Shown: positions 1 through 6,060 of the stretch, piece by piece | How the letters are laid out: the number at the start of each line of letters is the position of its first letter | Numbering within the stretch: the first letter of the stretch is position 1 | From: Parachlamydiaceae bacterium | GTDB lineage: Bacteria; Chlamydiota; Chlamydiia; Chlamydiales; Parachlamydiaceae | Reading direction: 5' to 3' | Assembly: GCA_003164155.1 (NCBI GenBank) | Contig: PLSG01000346.1 | Location: forward strand, 7,125-13,254 | DNA length: 6,130 nucleotides | The notes under the pieces: model-generated | Told to the model about the DNA's origin: nothing | The model's database searches: none | The model's input: the letters and a program-made list of their open reading frames with translations, nothing else | Made by a program: the position numbers and the translations under genes

Positions 1-1
1 A

Positions 2-610
2 CCAGTTTTTAAAGAAGCCTTAGATCGGTGCGTAGGCATATTTGATACACAATTTGACACCTCTCTATTGGAAACCCTATTCCCCTCTAAGGAATCCTTT
101 TCGAAGGGCGATCAAATCTATGATACGCAAGGCGCTCACTTTGCCTTTGCATATGCTCTAGCAGAACTTTGGGAAAGCTGGGGGATAATCCCAGCCTGTG
201 TAATGGGTTTCGGTTGGGGTGAATATGTGGCTGCAATTATTGCTAAAATTCTCACTTTAGAAGATGCCTGCAAGCTTTTTTCAGCACGAGCGAACTTAAT
301 GAAATCTTTAGCGGCACATGCAGACTTGTCAGAGGCCCTGACAAAAGAATTTCGAAAACTAGCACAGTCAATCGCTTATCATGAACCTCAAATGGAAATG
401 CTTTCTCATGCACATGATAAAATGATCAGTTCAAAGGGCATCTCAGCAGAGTATTGGTTAGATCATCTCCGTCATCCGCTGCAGCCTGATGAAAGCTTTA
501 TGCATTGGCAAAAGCTAAATTGCCAAATATTTTTAGCGATAGGTCCTCGGTTCAGGCTATGGGATACGCAGCAAATTCAAGATCAACCTTCAACCCCACG
601 CCTGTGCTTA
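2..610 (+). other. Degenerate acyltransferase (AT) domain of the PKS
   Basis: The fold is recognisable from DTQGAHFAFAYALAELW (residues 41-57), EYVAAIIAKILTLEDA (74-89), SARANLM (94-100) and EFRKLAQSI (116-124). The nucleophile elbow, normally GHSxGE, reads GFGWGE (69-74), so Ser is Gly71 (GGT at 212-214) and the adjacent His is Phe. The Arg expected to bind the malonyl carboxylate is kept (Arg96). After SARANLM the sequence jumps within a few residues to AAHADLSEALTKEF, which aligns with the block around the catalytic His (FHSPLMEPMLxEF). His106 may therefore be retained, but roughly 70 intervening residues of a normal AT are absent. The domain cannot work by the usual Ser-His mechanism; a docking or purely structural role is possible. 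Confidence 0.85.
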
Positions 611-3600
611 GACAGCCTTCGATGTGGAGAAGATGATTGGCAAGTGCTTTTGGAAAGCCTGACACAGTTATATCTACATGGTGTACAGATAGATTGGAAG
701 GGTTTTGACTCGCCCTATCACCGCCAAATGGTGACTCTGCCCAGTTACCCCTTCCAAAGGCAAAGCTACTGGGTCAAAGCAGCCTCCGTTCATCCTCCAG
801 TCGCGCACAAACGTCAGTTAATCCATCCTCTATTGGGAGAGTTCATTTCTTCGCCTTCCGATGAAAAGCAATTTGAAAATGAAATTGACCTAACTGCTCT
901 TTCCTATCTAAAAGACTATCAAATCTATGATTCCATCCTATTTCCCACAGCTGGATTTGTCGAACTGGTCCTCGCAGCTGGAAGGCAACTGCTAGAAATA
1001 GAATGTGTAGTGATTGAAAGCCTAACTATCCAGGCACCGTTACTTTTGACGCAAGAAAACCCCCAGCGGATTCAGCTCCTAGCTAAGCCCGAAGGTGGCG
1101 ATAAATATTCCATTTCCCTTTACAGCCAAAAGCAAGACCCCAAACAACAAGTCTGGTATTGTCTCTTAAAAGCCCAAGTGATCTCCTCCCCCATAAAATT
1201 TGACCTTCCCCTAAATTGGGAAGAGCTGCGACAAAGCGGCTCCTCAAAAGTATCAATTCTCGAAGTCTACCAAAGTTTAAAGCTACAAGGCATGCATTAT
1301 GGAAAATTATTCCAAACTATCCAAGAGCTTTGGATAGGCGAAAACGAAGTGATAGCTGAACTTCATAGTGATCAGGAGCTCGAGTGCCATTGCCATCCCT
1401 TGCTTTTAGATGGCTGTCTGCAAGCCCTAGTGGTCCTAGCAAACCGAAGTATTTCTGAAAATCCAGAAAATAGAACCCCAACTGAAATTTATTGGCCCAT
1501 CGGCATTGACAAGGTGACATCATTTGGGAATTGGGAGACTACAGTGCGGATGCATGGCAGCATAACCAGTTGGTCAGAGGAAACTTTTTCCGCCGACTTT
1601 AAGGTTTTTTCTGCCGATGGAACCGTATTGACCTCCATTGAGGGTTTTAGAGCTAGAAAAACTGCACAGTCTGATTTAAAGCTGATGCTAAAGAATGAAG
1701 AGGACGTCAGCCATTGGAGTTATCAGATTTTCTGGAGATCAAAGCCTGTGATTGCCGCGGAAAACCCCATTGAACAGCTAACAGGAACTTGGCTCCTCTT
1801 TGTCGACAAAGGTGAAATCAGTCTTTACATGCTTGAGCAATTTAAAATTAAGGGCATTCGACACATTGCCATTGAACCTAACAACCCACTCTATCAAAAC
1901 AAAGAAGATATTTTAAAACTACTTCAAGAGATCTCTCGAGCGGACAGCTTACAAGGTATTTTGTTTCTTTGGGGAGCAGCCTTACCTTTAACAGAGCCTA
2001 CACTGGACTCTATTTTAACAGAACAAAGGCTAAGTCTCAAAATGGCCCTGCATTTGGTACAGGCCTTAATCACTTCGAATCCAACTAAACTTCCACTTCT
2101 AAACTTCGTGACCGTGGGAATCCAACCTGTAGCTGATTTTCCAACCACTTTAATTCTATCGCCATTCATCGGATTTTATAAGACTTTATGCTTTGAAAAT
2201 CCCGAATTACTATGCCGTCATATCGATCTGGATCCACAGGCAGCTATCTTACAAAACGGACCACACCTCCTGAATGAACTATCATCAAAGGATAGAGACG
2301 ACCAAATTGCATATCGTCAAGGACAGTGCTATGTTCCCAGGTTATTGCATTTAAGCACTGTTAAACGCAAAAAAAAAGAATTAAACAGCTCTTTTGCTAA
2401 GTCCCTTGACACCAAGGTTCAAGAAAAGCAAGAGAACCTATTTTTACAGCCGCCTACTTGGCCAAAGGATCTAGATCCTCCAAAACACCTGAGCATTGAT
2501 CCTCAAGGTGGTTATCTAATTACTGGAGGACTTGGCGGCATAGGATTAAAATTGGCTGAATGGCTAGTGTTACAAGGTTCTAAATTCATGGTCTTAGCCG
2601 GAAGAAATGCTCCTCCCCCCCTAGCTTTAGAAATGCTAGAGAAGATGAGAAATCAAGGTGTAAACATCGAAACTATCCAAATCGATATCTCTGACTCATC
2701 CATGGTAGCAGCTTTAATCCAAAAATTTGGACAAAGTTGGCCTGAGCTCAAAGGAATTGTTCATGCTGCCGGCATAATTGATGATGGAGCTTTGTTAAAC
2801 CAAAATTGGACGCGCTTCGAAAAAGTTTTTGCTTCCAAAATTGCAGGTGGCTGGAACCTCCATGCAAATTCACTCCATAAATCTCTGGACTTCTTTATAC
2901 TCTTTTCATCGATAGCTTCAGTTTTAGGAGCCCCAGGCCAAAGCAATTATGCTGCCGCAAATGCTTTTCTAGATGAGTTGGCCCATTATCGCTTCCAAAA
3001 AGGCCTACCGGCATTATCAATAAGCTGGGGACCTTGGCAAGAAGTGGGAATGGCCGCACAATTAGCCAAGCAACATAAAGCTAGTGGTTTGACGCCTTTC
3101 ACACCTGAGCAGGGAATAAAAGGTTTGGAATTTACATTAAAACAACACACGAGCCACATTCTTTTAGCTAAAGTCGATTGGAAAAAACTGCTGCAAAAAA
3201 CTTCTGGCGATCGACCTTTTTTTAGCGAAATCCTTCCTTTGCAGCAAAACAAAGAAAGGCACACAAACGTTCTTGCGCAACTTCAAAGGGCAATGCCAGA
3301 TAATCGAGACAAAGTATTAAGAGAACACTTGCGCCAGTTAGTACGGAAAATTTTAGGTCTATCTCCACATCATTCACTCACTGATCAACAGGAACTTTTT
3401 GAAAGCGGCATGGACTCTCTTATGGCCTTGGAACTAAAAAATCACTTACAAAATGATCTAGGCAAAACGTATCCGCTCTCCTCAACCTTAGCATTTGACC
3501 ATCCAACGATTGAGGCTTTAACCTTATACCTCAAAACAGCGCTATTTCCAGAAGAAAGAAATGAAAAAACACAACTTGTCAGCGAATTTACAGAGTCTGA

Positions 3601-4339
3601 ATCTAAAACTCAATCAAAAACGATCTCGGCTGAAAATCAAAAAGCATTGAGACTAAATATTCCCAAGGAAAAGTCATGGGTAAGTACTTTGGCATTAAAT
3701 GGCATCTTAAAACTCATGCAGTTTATTTGGGAAATAAAGGTTGAAGGAATTTCCCATCTTCCGAAAGAAGGTCCCTATCTTTTGTGTCCCAATCATGCAT
3801 CGCATTTGGATCCATTTTTTTTAACTGTTTTTTTAAATTCTGCGGAAAGAGCTAAACTTTATGTGATGGGCAAAAAAGAAAATCTTGAAAATATTTTCAC
3901 AGCTGTATTTGCAAATTTGTTAGGTGCAATTCCAGTTGATCGAACAGGAGATGTAGAGCCAGCCCTCCAGGCTTGCCTTTCAGTTTTACTGGCGGGTAAT
4001 ATATTAATCATTTTCCCTGAGGGCACAAGAACGCGCGATGGAAAGCTTGGCGTATTTCGCAAAGGCGCAGCGCGTTTGTCTCGTATGGCCAAAGCTCCTG
4101 TAATCCCAGTTTACATCAAAGGGGCATTTGAACTATTTCCTCCCCAAAATTGGTTACCTCACCTATTTAACTGGCGAAAATTAAAACGATTTGAAATAAC
4201 CATTGTTTTTGGGGAACCTCTGGTGAGCCACCTGAATCCCCTACAAGTAGATTGCGGCGATGAGACAAAAGCGGAGGATGAGGATAGCTTATTTACCCAA
4301 AAGTTAGAAATAGCCGTGCGCAACTTAATAAAAAACTAA
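2..4339 (+). CDS. Type I polyketide synthase, C-terminal part (AT*-DH*-KR-ACP-PlsC), 5' partial
   Basis: The reading frame is open to the left edge. The codons from nt 2 (PVFKEALDRCV...) are typical AT N-terminal sequence, so the TTG at 68 is not the true start. I number residues from nt 2; 1,445 are visible. Order: AT 1-203, post-AT linker with YPFQRQSYW (249-257), DH 275-557, KR 570-1025, ACP 1105-1180, a charged Ser/Thr/Gln-rich linker (1182-1225) and a PlsC acyltransferase 1226-1445. No ER and no thioesterase are present. KR and ACP look functional; AT and DH lack key residues. Family knowledge: such proteins act in the cytoplasm, building acyl chains on the ACP phosphopantetheine. The PlsC domain suggests release onto a glycerolipid at the inner membrane face (inference). 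The frame is uninterrupted over 1,445 codons, which argues against a decaying pseudogene. The KS is presumably upstream. The stop codon is 54 bp from that of the convergent transporter gene. Confident on class, unsure of product. Confidence 0.95.
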   Translation, partial: PVFKEALDRCVGIFDTQFDTSLLETLFPSKESFSKGDQIYDTQGAHFAFAYALAELWESWGIIPACVMGFGWGEYVAAIIAKILTLEDACKLFSARANLMKSLAAHADLSEALTKEFRKLAQSIAYHEPQMEMLSHAHDKMISSKGISAEYWLDHLRHPLQPDESFMHWQKLNCQIFLAIGPRFRLWDTQQIQDQPSTPRLCLDSLRCGEDDWQVLLESLTQLYLHGVQIDWKGFDSPYHRQMVTLPSYPFQRQSYWVKAASVHPPVAHKRQLIHPLLGEFISSPSDEKQFENEIDLTALSYLKDYQIYDSILFPTAGFVELVLAAGRQLLEIECVVIESLTIQAPLLLTQENPQRIQLLAKPEGGDKYSISLYSQKQDPKQQVWYCLLKAQVISSPIKFDLPLNWEELRQSGSSKVSILEVYQSLKLQGMHYGKLFQTIQELWIGENEVIAELHSDQELECHCHPLLLDGCLQALVVLANRSISENPENRTPTEIYWPIGIDKVTSFGNWETTVRMHGSITSWSEETFSADFKVFSADGTVLTSIEGFRARKTAQSDLKLMLKNEEDVSHWSYQIFWRSKPVIAAENPIEQLTGTWLLFVDKGEISLYMLEQFKIKGIRHIAIEPNNPLYQNKEDILKLLQEISRADSLQGILFLWGAALPLTEPTLDSILTEQRLSLKMALHLVQALITSNPTKLPLLNFVTVGIQPVADFPTTLILSPFIGFYKTLCFENPELLCRHIDLDPQAAILQNGPHLLNELSSKDRDDQIAYRQGQCYVPRLLHLSTVKRKKKELNSSFAKSLDTKVQEKQENLFLQPPTWPKDLDPPKHLSIDPQGGYLITGGLGGIGLKLAEWLVLQGSKFMVLAGRNAPPPLALEMLEKMRNQGVNIETIQIDISDSSMVAALIQKFGQSWPELKGIVHAAGIIDDGALLNQNWTRFEKVFASKIAGGWNLHANSLHKSLDFFILFSSIASVLGAPGQSNYAAANAFLDELAHYRFQKGLPALSISWGPWQEVGMAAQLAKQHKASGLTPFTPEQGIKGLEFTLKQHTSHILLAKVDWKKLLQKTSGDRPFFSEILPLQQNKERHTNVLAQLQRAMPDNRDKVLREHLRQLVRKILGLSPHHSLTDQQELFESGMDSLMALELKNHLQNDLGKTYPLSSTLAFDHPTIEALTLYLKTALFPEERNEKTQLVSEFTESESKTQSKTISAENQKALRLNIPKEKSWVSTLALNGILKLMQFIWEIKVEGISHLPKEGPYLLCPNHASHLDPFFLTVFLNSAERAKLYVMGKKENLENIFTAVFANLLGAIPVDRTGDVEPALQACLSVLLAGNILIIFPEGTRTRDGKLGVFRKGAARLSRMAKAPVIPVYIKGAFELFPPQNWLPHLFNWRKLKRFEITIVFGEPLVSHLNPLQVDCGDETKAEDEDSLFTQKLEIAVRNLIKN
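824..1672 (+). other. Dehydratase (DH) domain of the PKS, catalytic His lost
   Basis: The domain opens with HPLLGE (residues 275-280), the usual DH start after the YPFQRxxYW linker. The first hot-dog motif, normally HxxxGxxxxP, reads YQIYDSILFP (306-315). Catalytic His is Tyr306 (TAT at 917-919) and the Gly is Asp310. The second hot dog is well kept: YGKLF at 433-437 and HPLLLDGCLQ at 465-474, including the catalytic Asp470 and Gln474. Without the His, beta-elimination of water is not expected. Length is normal, so the fold is probably maintained. Confidence 0.88.
1712..3075 (+). other. Ketoreductase (KR) domain of the PKS, intact, B-type
   Basis: A structural subdomain (about residues 570-785) is marked by YQIFWRSKP, SPFIGFYKTLCFENPELLCRH and DQIAYRQGQCYVPRL. 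The catalytic Rossmann half follows from about residue 834. TGGLGGIG (841-848) is the NADPH-binding glycine motif. The active-site set is complete: Lys946 in FASKIAGGWN, Ser970 in FILFSSIAS, Tyr983 and Asn987 in QSNYAAANAF. IDD (926-928) replaces the LDD fingerprint of B-type ketoreductases, predicting a D-configured (usually 3R) hydroxyl. A lysine-rich linker containing an A9 run joins the two halves. Confidence 0.92.
3314..3541 (+). other. Acyl carrier protein (ACP) domain of the PKS
   Basis: About 75 residues starting at LREHLRQLVRKILGL. The phosphopantetheine attachment motif is GMDSLMALEL, with Ser1139 encoded at 3416-3418. FESGMDSL and AFDHPTIEAL are typical for PKS carrier domains. There is a single copy, unlike the tandem ACP arrays of polyunsaturated fatty acid synthases. 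Confidence 0.95.
3677..4336 (+). other. C-terminal PlsC-type (lysophosphatidate) acyltransferase domain fused to the PKS
   Basis: All four family blocks are present: the HX4D motif NHASHLD (residues 1264-1270, catalytic His1265 and Asp1270), GAIPVDR (1308-1314), FPEGTRT (1338-1344, acceptor phosphate binding) and VIPVYI (1367-1372). The preceding segment, around ALNGILKLMQFIWEIKVEG, is a plausible amphipathic membrane-associating helix. Family knowledge: these enzymes esterify a 1-acyl-glycerol-3-phosphate or related lysolipid using acyl-ACP or acyl-CoA. Here the donor ACP is on the same chain, joined by a roughly 45-residue flexible linker. The domain takes the place where a thioesterase is normally found. 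The exact acceptor (lysophosphatidate, lysophospholipid, other alcohol) cannot be told from sequence. Confidence 0.92.
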
Positions 4340-4365
4340 AAATATAAAAGACTCCTAAATCCACC

Positions 4366-4380
4366 AAAAGTTATGCTTTT
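4366..4380. terminator. Weak AT-rich hairpin between convergent genes
   Basis: AAAAG (4366-4370), a 5-nt loop, then CTTTT (4376-4380) form a 5-bp stem that reads the same in both directions. It lies in the 54-bp gap between the two stop codons, where a shared bidirectional terminator would sit. The stem is short and AT-rich, so intrinsic termination would be inefficient. The call rests mostly on position. Confidence 0.25.
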
Positions 4381-4393
4381 CACGTGCGCAACC

Positions 4394-5743
4394 TTACGAT
4401 TTAACATTATTGTTTTGGCTAAAGGGTGAGCGTTTGGTGAATCGCAACCACAGATAGATGAGCACGCACCCACTCCCGCCTAATAAGGCTAGAGTTTTAA
4501 GACTAGCCCGCAGGGCGTAGATATTGCTCTCGGTCAGCAAGGCCCGTTCTTCACTAGTGACATTTCCAATGATTTGAAAACCAAAGATTGACTCCGATAG
4601 CCATCCACAAAGTGCCGGGCTAATGTTCAACATCACAAGCTGAATGAGTCTGAACAAAGCAAATACATGCGTTTTCTGCGCAGGATCGACAATTTCGCTA
4701 ACCATGGCGCTGTTATTCAAAAATCTGCTGACTATGCCAAATAACAGCAAGATGCCCAGAAATATGGGATAGGATTTTTTATCCGGGGCAACCTCAACCA
4801 ACAGGATATAGAACATAATTGTGCATAATATAATGCTGCAAAGGGAAAAATCTAACCTGCCATAAAATGGTTTTTTGGCAGCCAAATGATCGCTTATTCT
4901 CCCTCCCACCGTCAACCCAATCACCACACTTGCAAAAGAGAAAATATACAGCACAAACATCTGCACTACAGAAAAACCGATCATCTGGCCCAGCAGGATC
5001 AGAAAAACTGAGCCTCCAATGGCCAAGAAAAGGGAGGCTTCTGCTCCAAATAATAAGGTCAGAGTAGGAGATTTTACAATGCTCTTTATGGTGGATAAAG
5101 AAAATAAATCCACGAAACCATCCCAACCCATTTTTTTAGAGGATTTAGTGGCCGGCAAACCTCTCAAATAACGGAGTACGTAAAAACTTGTCAGCAATTG
5201 CACACAAGCTAAGCTAAAAACAAAGATGCGCCATTTTTCAATACTATAAAGCGTGCCTAGGGAAAAAATAGTCCCGCACATAATCCCCACAAATAACCCC
5301 AATTCGCAGCTTATGTTTAATTGGCTTATCTCGCGCCCCACGCGTTCTTTTGCGGCCAAATCGATGGTGATGTTAATCAAAGCTGGCATAATCAAGGCAA
5401 GCCCAAAACCTTGAAGCATACAACTCAAGAGAAGCTGAAAGTAATGCGTAGACAGGGATGTGGCAAAGGTACCTATGCTCAGCAGCATGAGGCCAAAAGC
5501 CGCAATGTGCGGGATGGAATAATGCGTGGCTAACTTGCCGAACATTACATTTACGAATGCTTCAGAGAGGGCTATAGTTGCGGGCAATAGACCCAGTTCC
5601 TTGGGTCCAATACTGAAGGCATTCTGCCAGGTGTAGAAGAGAGGGAGGATCAAAGTGAAATTGATATGCACTATCACCGCTACAATTTTTATTAAAAATG
5701 TAGGCCTGACAAACTTGCTGGAAAGATCGAATTTTGACGCCAT
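4394..5743 (-). CDS. Major facilitator superfamily (MFS) transporter, 12 transmembrane helices
   Basis: A 449-residue, strongly hydrophobic protein of normal MFS length. I place helices near residues 16-37, 50-70, 79-97, 102-124, 143-164, 171-190, then a cytoplasmic loop (191-225), and 226-252, 257-280, 298-316, 325-345, 357-385, 415-434. The loop 8-9 signature GGRISDHLAAKK (280-291) is an MFS motif A copy; the loop 2-3 copy (GKLATHYSIPHI) is degenerate. GLFVGIMCGTIF followed by KWRIFVF resembles motif C and the WR of proton-driven drug efflux pumps. It should be an inner-membrane, proton-coupled carrier; the substrate is unknown. The ATG at 5743 is chosen because the next in-frame Met would remove helix 1, and a TGA lies two codons upstream. 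Its Shine-Dalgarno is weak (GAGA, 4 nt before ATG). It converges on the PKS gene and has its own promoter, so involvement in exporting a PKS product is only a possibility. Confidence 0.93.
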   Translation of the reverse strand: MASKFDLSSKFVRPTFLIKIVAVIVHINFTLILPLFYTWQNAFSIGPKELGLLPATIALSEAFVNVMFGKLATHYSIPHIAAFGLMLLSIGTFATSLSTHYFQLLLSCMLQGFGLALIMPALINITIDLAAKERVGREISQLNISCELGLFVGIMCGTIFSLGTLYSIEKWRIFVFSLACVQLLTSFYVLRYLRGLPATKSSKKMGWDGFVDLFSLSTIKSIVKSPTLTLLFGAEASLFLAIGGSVFLILLGQMIGFSVVQMFVLYIFSFASVVIGLTVGGRISDHLAAKKPFYGRLDFSLCSIILCTIMFYILLVEVAPDKKSYPIFLGILLLFGIVSRFLNNSAMVSEIVDPAQKTHVFALFRLIQLVMLNISPALCGWLSESIFGFQIIGNVTSEERALLTESNIYALRASLKTLALLGGSGCVLIYLWLRFTKRSPFSQNNNVKS

Positions 5744-5745
5744 GT

Positions 5746-5772
5746 TGTCTCATATTGACAGTTTTTGAGACA
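5746..5772. promoter_or_regulatory. 7-bp inverted repeat in the transporter 5' leader
   Basis: Perfect arms TGTCTCA (5746-5752) and TGAGACA (5766-5772) are separated by 13 bp, giving a 20-bp centre-to-centre spacing, about two DNA turns. In the minus-strand transcript the distal arm covers the weak GAGA ribosome-binding stretch a few bases before the transporter ATG. It could be a dimeric repressor site or an RNA hairpin limiting translation. Chance occurrence is not excluded. Confidence 0.4.
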
Positions 5773-5824
5773 TGTAGATGTGCTGCCTCTCTCGATTTTT
5801 TACAAAGTCGAGCTCTAAAATTGC

Positions 5825-5853
5825 ATTAGATCTTCTCATAGTATTTTTTTCAA
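5825..5853 (-). promoter_or_regulatory. Sigma-70-like promoter for the MFS transporter
   Basis: On the minus strand, -35 TTGAAA (5853-5848) and -10 TCTAAT (5830-5825) each match the consensus at five of six positions, with the optimal 17-bp spacer (5847-5831). Transcription would start near 5818, giving a leader of about 75 nt before the ATG at 5743. No competing promoter of similar quality was seen on this strand in the gap. Confidence 0.6.
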
Positions 5854-5878
5854 GGAGAAATTTATCATCGTTCCTGGG

Positions 5879-5895
5879 CTTAAGTGTTTCTTAAG
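5879..5895. repeat. CTTAAG hairpin
   Basis: Two CTTAAG hexamers (5879-5884 and 5890-5895) flank a 5-nt loop. Each copy is itself palindromic, so they form both a direct and an inverted repeat. No T-run follows, so it is not a convincing terminator. It lies just upstream of the transporter promoter, where a regulator could bind. Function unknown. Confidence 0.3.
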
Positions 5896-5973
5896 GATCT
5901 TGCCATGCTAACGTTGCGATTTTATTCACCACTCAGCAGGCCTTCAGCGTGCGATTACCCACATCCTTTCTAT

Positions 5974-6060
5974 TCACCCTCGAACAGGGGTGAGGGCATG
6001 TAGCTCAGGGCAAGCGCAACGCAGCCCTGGGAAAGTAAGATAAATATTGCACCCTGAAAG
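5974..6060. repeat. Cluster of GC-rich hairpins, possible dispersed intergenic repeat
   Basis: The first hairpin has arms TCACCC (5974-5979) and GGGTGA (5988-5993) with an 8-nt loop. The second has arms CAGGGC (6006-6011) and GCCCTG (6024-6029), with an inner GCG/CGC pair (6014-6016 and 6020-6022) closing a CAA loop. It is followed by CCCTGAAAGG (6052-6061). Paired CAGGGC/GCCCTG hairpins next to a CCTGAAAGG block resemble the non-coding repeats scattered in many planctomycete and chlamydia-like genomes, as far as I can recall. Only one copy is visible here, so repeat status is inferred. Confidence 0.35.

Noticed and set aside
3190..3320. Possible enoylreductase or thioesterase segment around the KR-ACP junction
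   Set aside because: The region is only a linker; no ER nucleotide-binding motif or GxSxG thioesterase motif is present anywhere in the visible protein.
1317..4092. Several minus-strand ORFs of 61-92 codons under the PKS gene
   Set aside because: All are antisense to well-conserved PKS domains, show no ribosome-binding site or family motif, and are expected by chance in a long coding region.
4794..5126. 110-codon minus-strand ORF within the transporter gene
   Set aside because: It overlaps MFS helices 7-10 in a different frame and has no family features.
5562..5753. 63-codon minus-strand ORF starting 10 nt before the transporter ATG
   Set aside because: It overlaps the transporter N-terminus in another frame. 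The transporter frame clearly encodes helix 1, so this is a shadow.
5851..5870. AAGGAG on the plus strand as a ribosome-binding site for a rightward gene
   Set aside because: No start codon at suitable spacing and no extended frame follows; the same bases abut the -35 of the leftward promoter.
5905..6003. 32-codon ORF on the plus strand
   Set aside because: No ribosome-binding site, no recognisable protein sequence, and it runs through a hairpin of the presumed repeat.
6000..6035. TGTAGCTCAG, resembling a tRNA D-arm
   Set aside because: No acceptor stem pairing, no anticodon arm and no T-loop (GTTCGAATC-like) at the right distance; the string belongs to the CAGGGC/GCCCTG hairpin.
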